DNA from: Rhizobium sp. WYCCWR10014
Lineage (GTDB): Bacteria; Pseudomonadota; Alphaproteobacteria; Rhizobiales; Rhizobiaceae
Direction: 5' to 3'
Length of the DNA: 64,000 nucleotides
Assembly: GCF_001657485.1 (NCBI RefSeq)
Contig: NZ_LXFU01000051.1
Span: 173,543 to 237,542 of the forward strand
Shown: piece after piece, positions 42,203-50,325 of the stretch
How the letters are laid out: each line of letters begins with the position of its first letter
Position numbering within the stretch: position 1 is the first letter of the stretch
Notes under the pieces: generated by a model
Database searches by the model: none
Told to the model about the DNA's origin: nothing
The model's input: the letters and a program-made list of their open reading frames with translations, nothing else
Made by a program: the position numbers and the translations under genes

Positions 42203-43234
42203 ATGGATTATCGCAAGCTCGGTCCCAGCGGGACCGTCGTCACCGCCTATTGCCTCGGCACCATGACCTTCGGCGCGGAGGCCGACGAGGCCGCCTCGCA
42301 CAAGCTGCTCGACGATTATTTCGCCTGGGGCGGCAATTTCATCGATACCGCCGACGTCTATAGCGCCGGAAAGTCGGAAGAGATCATCGGACGCTGGCTG
42401 AAGGCGCGCCCGACCGAGGCCCGCCAGGCGATCGTCGCCACCAAGGGGCGCTTTCCGATGGGCAACGGCCCCAACGATATCGGCCTGTCGCGCCGGCATC
42501 TTAGCCAGGCGCTCGACGATTCGCTCCGCCGCCTCGGCCTCGAGCAGATCGACCTTTACCAGATGCATGCCTGGGACGCGCTGACGCCGATCGAGGAGAC
42601 GCTGCGTTTCCTCGACGACGCGGTTTCCTCCGGCAAGATCGGCTATTACGGCTTCTCCAACTATGTCGGCTGGCATATCGCCAAGGCCTCGGAGATCGCC
42701 AAGGCTCGCGGTTATACCCGTCCGGTGACGCTGCAGCCGCAATATAACCTGCTGGTGCGCGACATCGAGCTCGAGATCGTCGCGGCCTGCCAGGATGCCG
42801 GCATGGGTCTGTTGCCGTGGTCACCGCTGGGCGGCGGCTGGCTGACCGGCAAATACAAGCGCGACGAGATGCCGACGGGCGCCACCCGCCTCGGCGAAAA
42901 CCCCAATCGCGGCGGCGAATCCTTTGCGCCGCGCAATGCGCTGGAGAGAACCTGGGCAATCATCGCTGTCGTCGAGGAGATCGCCAAGGCGCATGGCGTC
43001 AGCATGGCGCAGGTGGCGCTCGCCTGGACGGCAGCGCAGCCGGCAATCACGTCAGTCATCCTCGGCGCCCGCACGCCGGAGCAGCTCGCTGACAATTTGG
43101 GCGCCATGAAGGTCAAGCTTTCCGATGACGAGATGACGAGATTGAACGATGTGAGCGCCCCTCAGCCACTCGACTATCCCTACGGCAAGGGCGGCATCAA
43201 CCAGCGCCACCGCAAGATCGAGGGCGGCCGCTGA
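42203..43234 (+). CDS. Aldo/keto reductase
   Basis: A 343-residue AKR. The catalytic tetrad is visible: Asp and Tyr in NFIDTADVYSAGKSEE, Lys in IVATKGRF, and His in DLYQMHAWD. The NADPH-binding C-terminal half has LPWSPLGGGWLTGKY and VILGARTPEQLADNL. It reduces aldehydes or ketones with NADPH; substrate unknown. ATG 42203 is fixed by GAGGAGGAAG seven bases upstream. An in-frame upstream start at 42134 would put the leader hairpin inside coding sequence. Confidence 0.9.
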   Translation: MDYRKLGPSGTVVTAYCLGTMTFGAEADEAASHKLLDDYFAWGGNFIDTADVYSAGKSEEIIGRWLKARPTEARQAIVATKGRFPMGNGPNDIGLSRRHLSQALDDSLRRLGLEQIDLYQMHAWDALTPIEETLRFLDDAVSSGKIGYYGFSNYVGWHIAKASEIAKARGYTRPVTLQPQYNLLVRDIELEIVAACQDAGMGLLPWSPLGGGWLTGKYKRDEMPTGATRLGENPNRGGESFAPRNALERTWAIIAVVEEIAKAHGVSMAQVALAWTAAQPAITSVILGARTPEQLADNLGAMKVKLSDDEMTRLNDVSAPQPLDYPYGKGGINQRHRKIEGGR

Positions 43235-43291
43235 GCCTTCCGTCTATAACCGGATGAGACGTCTCGCCCGGCCTGCGACCAACAACGAAAA

Positions 43292-43317
43292 AAGCCGCCA
43301 TGTTTCCATGGCGGCTT
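43292..43317. terminator. Rho-independent terminator between convergent genes
   Basis: AAGCCGCCATG (43292-43302) and CATGGCGGCTT (43307-43317) form an 11-bp stem with a TTTC loop. On the minus strand it is followed by TTTTCG, making it strongest for the APC permease transcript. It also ends the reductase transcript reading in from the left. Confidence 0.9.
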
Positions 43318-43344
43318 AGCGGCCTTTCTGCTTGGGAGGCGATT

Positions 43345-45129
43345 TTAGGCCGGAAGCTGGAAGATCACGTTGGCGATCAGGACGATCGCCAGGCCGCCGG
43401 CGAGCGCGACGTAAGGCAGGATGCCGGCTTTCTTGACGCCGAGATCCTGGCCGACGAGACCGAGATCCTCCATCGCGCCGGCCGGGAATTTGCCGCCGTC
43501 GCGCACATAGTGGCGATAGGCGAAGACCGGCAGGATCAGGGCGGCGAAGATGAAGCCCACCCAGAGCGCGTTGGAATAACCCCAGACCTTGGCACCGGCG
43601 CCGAGAAACAGCGCGTTGACGAAGGCCAGCACGGTGTTGAGGCCGATCAGCCAGGTCGGCGCCTTCCAGGGGCGTTCAATATGGCCGGAATCCATCCGGT
43701 GGATCCAGCCGGAATTGAGGTTCAGGAAGTTGAAGATGATGTAGCCGACATTCGAAACGGCGAGCACGAAGAAGTAGCCGCCGACATCCGAGGCGATTGC
43801 CAGCAGGAAGAGATTGAAGGCGAAATCGGTCCACATCGCCCGCGTCGGGGCGCCGTGCTCGTTCACGTGGTCGAGATATTTCGGCAGCCAGCCGTCCTTC
43901 GAGCCCTGGTAGAGCGTGCGCGAAGAGCCGGCCATCGCCGTCATGATGGCGAGGAAAAGCGCCATGATCATCAGTACGACGAGAAGCTGGGTGACGACGC
44001 GGCCGGCGCCGATCAGGCCGCCGAGCGCTTCGGCAACACCCGTGCCATCGACGATGCCGGGGGCCAGCATGCCTGCATGGCCGAGGACGCCCTGGAAGGC
44101 GAAGGGCACGAGAAAGAAGAACAGGCAGCAGGCAAGGCCGGAATAGAAGATTGCCTTGAAGGTGTCGGTCTTCGGGTTCTTGAGTTCGCGAGTGTAGCAG
44201 ACCGCCGTCTCGAAGCCGTAGGTCGACCAGGCGGCGATATAGAGGCCTCCGAGGAAGAGCGTCCAGCCGCCGTTGCTCCATGTGCCGTCGGCGGCGGCAT
44301 AGGCGGCGGTCGGCGGCACGAGGCCGGTGACGTTGGTGGCAAGGATCTGGCCGCTGACGATCGGATAGAGGCCGATGATGAGCAGCGGCACCAGCACGAT
44401 GATTGCCAGCCACTTCTGCACGCTTGCCGTTTCCGAAATGCCGCGATGCTGGATCGCGAAGATGATCAGCATCAGGATGCCGCCGATGAAGAAGGTGGCG
44501 TTGATATTGGCGGTGGCGAGGAAGGGAATGTTGAAGCTCAAGAGCGACCAGCTGCGGATCGCCGGCGTCAGGGCGGCGATCCCGTCGGTGCTGAGCAACG
44601 CCTTGATGGCGTCGTCCGGCGTCGTGCCGGCATGGGCGGCGATATATTCGGCGACGCGGGGGCTGTCGGCCGTGATGGAAGCGGCATGCGCTGAGATCCA
44701 GTCGAGGACCATCTGCGAATCCGCTGCCGGAATCGGGTAGAATGCGTTGAGGATGTAACCGGCGGCGATGGCGCAGCCGAGCGACAGCACCGGCGACCAG
44801 GCAAACCAGTTGCACCAGACCGACAGCGGCGCGATGAATTTCGAGTAACGCAGCCAGGCGGTGGCGCCATAGACCGACGCGCCGCCGGATTTGTTGGCGA
44901 ACATGCCGGCGATCTCGGCATAGGTGAAGGATTGCAGGAAACCCATCACCATCGAGATGATCCAGACGACGAAGGCAAGCTTGCCCGTCGTGCCTGCGAT
45001 GCCGCCAATGGAGAAAAGAACGAGCGGCGGCACGCCCGCAGCCACCCAGAATGCGCCCTTCCAGTCGAGCGCACGTACAAGCTTACCTTCGGTGCCGGAT
45101 GCAATCCCGGCCTCCACAATGTCTGTCAT
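43345..45129 (-). CDS. APC-family permease, candidate methylated-amine/TMAO importer
   Basis: A 594-residue inner-membrane protein with about 12 helices. APC-superfamily features include the first helix WVAAGVPPLVLFSIGGIAGTTGKLAFVVWI, then FTYAEIAGMFANKSGGASVYGATAW and GGLYIAAWSTYGFETAVCYTRELKNPKTD. ATG 45129 follows GGGGAATTTC. It is divergent from tdm with a 250-bp shared upstream region. The known TMAO ABC importer genes (tmoXVW) are not in the window, so this permease is the natural candidate for taking up TMA, TMAO or methylamines. Family confident; substrate is inference from position only. Confidence 0.8.
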   Translation of the reverse strand: MTDIVEAGIASGTEGKLVRALDWKGAFWVAAGVPPLVLFSIGGIAGTTGKLAFVVWIISMVMGFLQSFTYAEIAGMFANKSGGASVYGATAWLRYSKFIAPLSVWCNWFAWSPVLSLGCAIAAGYILNAFYPIPAADSQMVLDWISAHAASITADSPRVAEYIAAHAGTTPDDAIKALLSTDGIAALTPAIRSWSLLSFNIPFLATANINATFFIGGILMLIIFAIQHRGISETASVQKWLAIIVLVPLLIIGLYPIVSGQILATNVTGLVPPTAAYAAADGTWSNGGWTLFLGGLYIAAWSTYGFETAVCYTRELKNPKTDTFKAIFYSGLACCLFFFLVPFAFQGVLGHAGMLAPGIVDGTGVAEALGGLIGAGRVVTQLLVVLMIMALFLAIMTAMAGSSRTLYQGSKDGWLPKYLDHVNEHGAPTRAMWTDFAFNLFLLAIASDVGGYFFVLAVSNVGYIIFNFLNLNSGWIHRMDSGHIERPWKAPTWLIGLNTVLAFVNALFLGAGAKVWGYSNALWVGFIFAALILPVFAYRHYVRDGGKFPAGAMEDLGLVGQDLGVKKAGILPYVALAGGLAIVLIANVIFQLPA

Positions 45130-45279
45130 CGGTGAAATTCCCCATTCTATTTGTTCCGGACGTATCTTTGTACGTCTCCCTGAACGTGTCTCCCTGACAG
45201 TCTCAAGCCCGCCCGGATGATTTTGGCGATCCGTGTTCCCGACGGATTCCCCGAGTCTCAACTCTTGATGCATAGTGAA

Positions 45280-45299
45280 GATATTTTCTTTTTAGTCAA
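45280..45299. promoter_or_regulatory. Motif shared by the APC/tdm and mgsA upstream regions
   Basis: The + strand 20-mer fits GATWTTTTCTTTTWAGKCAA and matches 62736-62755 at 17 of 20 positions. On the minus strand it starts with TTGACT, which is spaced 17 nt from ACTATG and so could be the APC -35/-10 pair. It lies 151 bp before the APC start and 81 bp before the tdm start. Candidate binding site for the XRE-cupin regulator at 62757. Confidence 0.5.
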
Positions 45300-45379
45300 C
45301 ATCACTTTACTTTCCCGGGACATTTTGTAACCTGCTTGCGTGGGTGTCCGAGGACGCCCGATCCTCCCATGAGGGCAGT

Positions 45380-47749
45380 ATGCGAGAACTTCATCCTGCT
45401 ATGACGGGCCTGCGGCCGGCGTCTGCGAGCCTCGTGCGCTATCCCGGCATTCCCACCTTGCCGGAGGGAACCGAGCGCTACAGGGCAAAGGGCGGCGGAT
45501 CGGTCGTTATGCGCGTCGAGCCGGGCGACCGCGTCAGCGTTATCGACAGCGAGGGCGGACAGGTCTGCGAAATCTCTTTCCTCGATGAGAAAGGGAGGTT
45601 CCTGGCCGCTGGTCTCGGAACGGCATTCAGCAATTCGGCCAATGGTTTGAAAGCCATTCTTCAGGCAGAGGATGAGAGTGCTGCCCGAACGCGCGCAGCA
45701 CTTCAGCGTCGCGGCGCCGATCTGGCCACGGCCGGCGCGCTCAGCATCTTCGGGGCCGGATCGACGCCGGGCAGCCGGGCGGAATTCACGATCTCCATGA
45801 AGGGCCTGTTGATCGTCGCTGCGCCCGCTGGCGCCATGTCACCGGAGGCGCAGGATACGGCGACGCCGATCGAGATCAGGATCAAGCGCAGTCTGCTGAT
45901 CCGCGATTATGCCTCCGCCCTGCCGGAACCGGCCGCCGATCCGCTCGAGGATATCCGCATCCGGGCGGCCACCGCCGCAGCCTATTTCGTGCGGGCCGGC
46001 GAATTCATCCAGATCATCGATGTCTATGGACGCCAGTGCACGGATTTCCAGGCTTTTGCCGCCCGCAAGGTCGACAAGGGTCTCGACCTCGCGCTTGATT
46101 CCACCGTCACCCGCACGCTGCTCGGCCGCAGCTATCCGATGCCGGGCCTGCCCTCCAAGGCCTTCGACCGCGACTTCGAGCCGCTGGTCGAGATCGTTCA
46201 GGATACGGTCGGGCGCCACGACGCTTTCGCGACCGCCTGCAATTCGCGCTATTACGACGACATGGGTTATCCCGGCCACGTCAACTGCACGGATAATTTC
46301 AACGCGGCGCTGGCGCCTTACGGCATTGCCGGCCGCAAGGGCTGGGAAGCGTTGAACTATTTCTACAACACCAATATCGACCACAACAACCAGCTCTATC
46401 TCGACGAGCCCTGGTCGCGCCCCGGTGACTACGTGCTGATGCGGGCGCTGACCGACCTCGTCTGTGTCTCCTCGTCCTGCCCTGACGATATCGACGCGGC
46501 GAACGGCTGGGATCCGACGGATATCCACGTCCGCACCTTTTCCGGAAAAGAGAAATTCTCACGAGCGGTAGCCTATCGCATGACCCCAGATGCCGACGCC
46601 GAACTGACGCGCGAAACCGCCTTCCATCCCCGCCTTTCCGAGTTGACGCGGGACTACACCGAATATCGCGGCTACTGGCTGGCGAACCGCTTTTCCAGCG
46701 AAGGGCCGGTCGAGGAATACTGGGCCTGCCGCGAGCGCGCCGCCGTCATCGACCTTTCGCCCTTGCGGAAATTCGAGGTGACGGGGCCGGATGCCGAGGA
46801 ACTGCTGCAATATTGCCTGACGCGCGACGTGCGCAAACTGTCGACCGGCCAGGTCGTCTATTCCGCCATGTGCTACGAAAACGGCGGCATGATCGATGAC
46901 GGAACGCTCTTTAGGCTCGGCGACAAGAACTTCCGCTGGATCGGCGGCGATGATTTCAGCGGCATCTGGTTGCGTGAGCAGGCCGAGAAGAAGGGCTTCA
47001 AGGCCTGGGTCCGCTCATCGACCGATCAGATGCACAATATCGCCCTGCAGGGTCCGAAGAGCCGCGATATCCTGAAGGAGATCATCTGGACGGCTCCGCG
47101 CCAACCTGAGATCGGCGAACTCGAATGGTTCCGCTTCACCGTCGGCCGCATCGGCGGCTTCGAGGGTGCCCCCGTCGTCGTCTCGCGCACGGGTTATACC
47201 GGCGAACTCGGCTACGAGATCTTCTGTCATCCGAAGGACGCGCTGACGGTTTTCGACGCCGTCTGGGAGGCGGGGCAGCCACACGGGTTGAAGCCGATGG
47301 GGCTGGAGGCGCTCGACATGGTCCGCATCGAGGCGGGCCTGATCTTCGCTCACCACGAATTCACCGACCAGACGGACCCGTTCGAAGCCGGCATCGGCTT
47401 CACGGTGCCGCTGAAATCCAAACAGGACGATTTCATCGGCCGCGAGGCGCTGATCCGGCGCAAGGAGCATCCGCGCCATCTGCTCGTCGGGCTCGACATC
47501 AAGGCGAACGAAGCGGTCGGCCACGGCGATTGCATCCATATCGGCCGCGCCCAGGTGGGCGTCGTCACCAGCGCCACGCGCTCGCCGGTCCTCGGCAAGA
47601 CGATCGCGCTCGCCCGCATCGAAGTGATGCATGCAACCCCCGGCACCGAGGTCGAGATCGGCAAGCTCGACGGCCATCAGAAGCGCCTGCCGGCGACGAT
47701 CGTGCCGCTTTCGCATTACGACCCGCAGAAGACGCGGCCCCGCTCGTAA
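45380..47749 (+). CDS. tdm: Trimethylamine N-oxide demethylase (TMAO aldolase)
   Basis: A 789-residue fusion. Residues ~10-400 are a DUF1989 (urea-carboxylase-associated) region, and ~425-785 a GcvT/aminomethyltransferase domain with SRTGYTGELGYEIF and RIEAGLIF. This two-domain order is that of Tdm, which cleaves TMAO to dimethylamine and formaldehyde at an N-terminal zinc site, passing formaldehyde to tetrahydrofolate on the C-terminal domain. Asp222 in GRQCTDF and Cys303, Cys362, Cys367 are candidates for catalytic and zinc residues. ATG 45380 (GAGGG upstream) is preferred to GTG 45344. Other steps of the pathway are at 51979-62668. Confidence 0.88.
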   Translation: MRELHPAMTGLRPASASLVRYPGIPTLPEGTERYRAKGGGSVVMRVEPGDRVSVIDSEGGQVCEISFLDEKGRFLAAGLGTAFSNSANGLKAILQAEDESAARTRAALQRRGADLATAGALSIFGAGSTPGSRAEFTISMKGLLIVAAPAGAMSPEAQDTATPIEIRIKRSLLIRDYASALPEPAADPLEDIRIRAATAAAYFVRAGEFIQIIDVYGRQCTDFQAFAARKVDKGLDLALDSTVTRTLLGRSYPMPGLPSKAFDRDFEPLVEIVQDTVGRHDAFATACNSRYYDDMGYPGHVNCTDNFNAALAPYGIAGRKGWEALNYFYNTNIDHNNQLYLDEPWSRPGDYVLMRALTDLVCVSSSCPDDIDAANGWDPTDIHVRTFSGKEKFSRAVAYRMTPDADAELTRETAFHPRLSELTRDYTEYRGYWLANRFSSEGPVEEYWACRERAAVIDLSPLRKFEVTGPDAEELLQYCLTRDVRKLSTGQVVYSAMCYENGGMIDDGTLFRLGDKNFRWIGGDDFSGIWLREQAEKKGFKAWVRSSTDQMHNIALQGPKSRDILKEIIWTAPRQPEIGELEWFRFTVGRIGGFEGAPVVVSRTGYTGELGYEIFCHPKDALTVFDAVWEAGQPHGLKPMGLEALDMVRIEAGLIFAHHEFTDQTDPFEAGIGFTVPLKSKQDDFIGREALIRRKEHPRHLLVGLDIKANEAVGHGDCIHIGRAQVGVVTSATRSPVLGKTIALARIEVMHATPGTEVEIGKLDGHQKRLPATIVPLSHYDPQKTRPRS

Positions 47750-47882
47750 TGCCTGCTTTGGAGGTTCGGGAGACGGCGATCGGCTTCTCGCGCGGTTGAT
47801 GAAGCCGCACGTTTTAGCGGCGGCATGCAAGGTGACAGAGATGCAACCTTATATTGAGTGCATGACCCTGAAAAACTAAAAG

Positions 47883-47910
47883 TTGACAAATTTGGATTGA
47901 ATTACTATAT
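47883..47910 (+). promoter_or_regulatory. Promoter of cspA-type gene
   Basis: TTGACA (47883-47888), 16-nt spacer, CTATAT (47905-47910): a textbook rhizobial housekeeping promoter. It predicts a 5' leader of roughly 135 nt before the cold-shock ORF at 48054, as is usual for cspA-like genes. The rest of the 304-bp gap after tdm (47750-48053) shows no gene. Confidence 0.8.
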
Positions 47911-48053
47911 CTCGGTTGTCGATATTGCTTGTTTGACTTTTGTTATCGCGCGCTGGCAACGTGCCCTGGACGAACTTCCCTCTTCAAAATCGAGATCATC
48001 ATCCGTCGTGCCTTCGCACGTGCGGTCGTTCAATTGCTATGAAAGGGTTTGTT

Positions 48054-48263
48054 ATGACCACTGGCACAGTTAAATGGTTCAATTCCACCAAGGGCTTCGG
48101 CTTCATTCAGCCTGACGATGGCGGCGCTGACGCCTTCGTCCACATCTCTGCCGTCGAACGCGCTGGAATGCGTGAAATCGTCGAAGGCCAGAAGATCGGC
48201 TACGAGCTCGAGCGCGATAACAAGTCGGGCAAAATGTCCGCTTGCAATCTCCAAGCTGCTTAA
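48054..48263 (+). CDS. cspA: Cold-shock domain protein, CspA family
   Basis: A 69-residue OB-fold protein. RNP1 is KGFGFIQP and RNP2 is DAFVHISAVE, both intact, with GTVKWFNSTKGFGFI at the start and the usual C-terminal end (KSGKMSACNLQ). It binds single-stranded RNA or DNA and melts RNA structure. ATG 48054 with AAAGGG upstream. A consensus promoter gives it a long leader, and a T-rich hairpin at 48325 ends its transcript. Confidence 0.95.
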   Translation: MTTGTVKWFNSTKGFGFIQPDDGGADAFVHISAVERAGMREIVEGQKIGYELERDNKSGKMSACNLQAA

Positions 48264-48324
48264 ACTGAAATCTGCTTTCCTTTGACCGCGGATGTACCGG
48301 CACTGTCGAAAGTATGATACTATC

Positions 48325-48352
48325 AAGGTCAGGCAAATTGCCTGGCCTTTTT
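48325..48352 (+). terminator. Rho-independent terminator of the cspA-type gene
   Basis: AAGGTCAGGC (48325-48334) and GCCTGGCCTT (48340-48349) pair, with one T-G wobble, around AAATT, followed by a run of T. Confidence 0.88.
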
Positions 48353-48391
48353 GCTGCTTTCGCCAAGCGGGCTCATAAATCCAGGATTGAT

Positions 48392-48616
48392 ATGACAGAG
48401 TCACACAGCAAATCACGCAAGCAGGCGGAGATTGCCTTCGGAAACGCGCAATCGCAGTTCCTGGCCAGAAGCCGCGCGGTCGAAGAGATCGATTCGACCG
48501 TACGTGCCCGCGATGAAAAAACCCTGCGGTTACGCGAAGCGCGTGAGGCCAAGGAATTGCAGGATCGCTTGACAGGAGTTACTGCTCCCAGCGCGAAGCG
48601 AAAAAAGAAAATCTGA
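48392..48616 (+). CDS. Small basic helical hypothetical protein
   Basis: A 74-residue charged protein (FGNAQSQFLARSRAVEEIDSTVRARDEKTLRLREAREAKEL), predicted almost wholly helical, with a basic tail SAKRKKKI. No domain recognised. Similar short helical proteins often lie next to csp genes in rhizobia. It begins 40 bp after the cspA terminator, so it needs read-through or its own promoter. Confidence 0.65.
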   Translation: MTESHSKSRKQAEIAFGNAQSQFLARSRAVEEIDSTVRARDEKTLRLREAREAKELQDRLTGVTAPSAKRKKKI

Positions 48617-48618
48617 TC

Positions 48619-48716
48619 CTACTGCATAATTCCTTAAATCGGATTCGATTTCAGGATAAAACCATGCAGCAGTTTACAGCGCCCTTTGCGCGTCTGATGG
48701 CGCGCGGGGCCGTAGG
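48619..48716 (+). repeat. Rhizobial intergenic mosaic repeat
   Basis: Two structures in tandem. In the first, CTGCAT (48622-48627) and ATGCAG (48664-48669) enclose a near-perfect TCCTTAAATCG/CGATTTCAGGA stem. In the second, AGCGCCCTTTGCGCG faces GGCGCGCGGGGC (48678-48712). Both parts match dispersed rhizobial repeats as I recall them. It fills the gap between the two small helical-protein genes; related fragments lie at 36316 and 50281. Confidence 0.7.
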
Positions 48717-48743
48717 GTCAAGTCAAACAGTCAGGAAACAGAT

Positions 48744-49124
48744 TTGAAAAACGCCAGAAACAACGAGCTTTCCGATCGCCGCAGCGCCGCTGCCGAAGCC
48801 AAGGCGGCTCTCCTCAATGCGTATCGTAACGCCAAGGATTCAGCCGAACCCACAAGGCTTGCAAAGCAGGCGGAGCGCCAAGCCATTGCCGCGGCCAGGG
48901 AAGAACGTCGCGCTCAGCGAGAACGCGCCAAGCAAGAGGAACTGGAGCGGGCTCAGGCGGCCGAGGCCGAACGCCAGGCTGCCGCCGAGGCCGCAGCACG
49001 CGCAGAAGTCGACGCGCGCGAAGCAGCTGACAAAGACCGGATCGCTCGCGTGATTGCCGACGAAGCTGCCCGAAAGGCCGAACGCGACCTGCGCTACGCC
49101 AATCGCAAAGCCAGAAAGTCCTGA
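48744..49124 (+). CDS. DUF6481-like coiled-coil protein
   Basis: A 126-residue protein made mainly of Ala, Glu and Arg (AERQAIAAAREERRAQRERAKQEELERAQAAEAERQAAAE), predicted to form one long charged helix. This pattern, with the LSDRRSAAAEAKAALLNAY start, fits the small DUF6481-type proteins found beside cold-shock genes in rhizobia. Function unknown. The start is TTG at 48744 with AGGAAAC six bases upstream. It converges on minE. Confidence 0.7.
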   Translation: MKNARNNELSDRRSAAAEAKAALLNAYRNAKDSAEPTRLAKQAERQAIAAAREERRAQRERAKQEELERAQAAEAERQAAAEAAARAEVDAREAADKDRIARVIADEAARKAERDLRYANRKARKS

Positions 49125-49165
49125 TCGTCAGCGCCGCCTGTTGTCGCAACAGGCAGCGCTCTCTT

Positions 49166-49426
49166 TCAAGCGGCCTGCACGGCTGCATTCAGCGGGATTT
49201 CGACGTCGATCTCAAGGGTCGAGACGTACTCGTTGCGATCGATCGTCACCTGCACCTTGTCGTGGTCGAGCTGTACATGCTTTGCGATCACAGCAAGGAT
49301 TTCCTCGCGCAGCAGGGTGACCAGGTCAGACCCCGCCGAGGAACGTTCATGAGCGAGAAGGACCTGCAGCCGTTCGCGGGCGGCCGGTGCGGTTCTCTGC
49401 TTGTTGAAAAGACGGAAAATATTCAT
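49166..49426 (-). CDS. minE: Cell-division topological specificity factor MinE
   Basis: An 86-residue protein. The N-terminal membrane/MinD-contact segment MNIFRLFNKQRTAPAARERLQVLLAHERS and the C-terminal topological domain (LREEILAVIAKHVQLDHDKVQVTIDRNEYVSTLEIDVEIPL) are both present. It stimulates MinD ATPase and restricts MinCD to the cell poles. It overlaps the minD stop by 4 bp (ATGA), the third gene of minCDE. Confidence 0.95.
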   Translation of the reverse strand: MNIFRLFNKQRTAPAARERLQVLLAHERSSAGSDLVTLLREEILAVIAKHVQLDHDKVQVTIDRNEYVSTLEIDVEIPLNAAVQAA

Positions 49427-50238
49427 GCCGCCCTCCGTCCGAAGATCTTACCGAAAATATTCCTCTTTTCCTCTGGGATGGCGATCGGCACCGTCTCGCC
49501 GGCGAGCCGGCGAGCAGCGTCGAAATAGGCCATAGCAGCCGCGCTGCGGCTGTCTGCCAGCGTAACGGGTGCACCGATGTTGGATGCCCGCAGAACATCC
49601 ATGCTTTCGGGTATGATGCCGAGCAGCGGGATGGACAGGATTTCCAGGACGTCGTCGACCTTGAGCATGTCGCCGCGTTCGGCGCGATTGGCGTCGTAGC
49701 GGGTGAGCAGCAGGTGCTTTTCCATCCGCTCGCCACGCTCGGCCTTGGCGGTCTTGGCATCCAGCAGGCCGATGATGCGATCCGAATCACGCACCGACGA
49801 GACCTCGGGATTGGTGACGACCACGGCAACATCGGCGTGGCGCATGGCAAGCGTTGCGCCGCGCTCGATCCCGGCGGGGCTGTCGCAGATGATCCAGTCG
49901 AAATAGCGCTTCAGGTCGTTGATGACGCGCTCGACGCCCTCGGCCGTCAGATTGTCCTTGTCGCGCGTCTGCGAGGCCGGCAGCAGGAACAGCGTTTCCA
50001 AACGCTTGTCGCGGATCAGCGCCTGGGTGAGCTTGGCGTCGCCCTGGATGACATTGATCAGGTCGTAGACGACCCTGCGTTCGGCGCCCATCACGAGGTC
50101 GAGATTGCGCAGGCCCACGTCGAAATCGACGACGACGACTTTTTCATTGCGTTGCGCCAGCGCCGCTCCCAATGCGGCGGTCGAGGTGGTCTTGCCAACC
50201 CCGCCCTTGCCTGACGTGACGACGATCACTTTCCCCAT
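49423..50238 (-). CDS. minD: Septum-site-determining ATPase MinD
   Basis: A 271-residue ParA/MinD ATPase. The deviant Walker A is GKGGVGKTT at residues 10-18, switch I lies in VVDFDVGLRNLD, and Walker B in DWIICDSPAGIERG. The C-terminal amphipathic membrane-targeting helix is EEKRNIFGKIFG. It recruits MinC to the membrane and oscillates with MinE. ATG 50238 gives the usual length; ATG 50241, one codon earlier, is possible (GGAGAG upstream). An intergenic repeat separates it from minC. Confidence 0.95.
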   Translation of the reverse strand: MGKVIVVTSGKGGVGKTTSTAALGAALAQRNEKVVVVDFDVGLRNLDLVMGAERRVVYDLINVIQGDAKLTQALIRDKRLETLFLLPASQTRDKDNLTAEGVERVINDLKRYFDWIICDSPAGIERGATLAMRHADVAVVVTNPEVSSVRDSDRIIGLLDAKTAKAERGERMEKHLLLTRYDANRAERGDMLKVDDVLEILSIPLLGIIPESMDVLRASNIGAPVTLADSRSAAAMAYFDAARRLAGETVPIAIPEEKRNIFGKIFGRRAA

Positions 50239-50280
50239 CATTGTCTCTCCTTTGCCGTGGCCCCAGTAATTCAAAGTGTT

Positions 50281-50325
50281 AAAGCGATCCTCTTGCGGCT
50301 CTCGAAGAGACGCGCGGCGCTGCCG
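50281..50325. repeat. Palindromic repeat between minC and minD
   Basis: AGCGATCCTCTTGCGGCTCT facing AGAGACGCGCGGCGCT forms an imperfect hairpin that starts immediately after the minC stop codon. It resembles the second half of the repeat at 48619-48716. Its position inside the min operon could alter minC:minD expression ratio. Confidence 0.6.

Noticed and set aside
43300..44694. 464-codon + strand frame opposite the APC permease
   Set aside because: Antisense shadow, His/Gln/Asp-rich with no homologous pattern, and it overlaps a terminator hairpin.
45380..47749. Simple glycine-cleavage T protein annotation
   Set aside because: The N-terminal ~400-residue DUF1989 region and 789-residue length do not fit GcvT; the two-domain order is that of TMAO demethylase.
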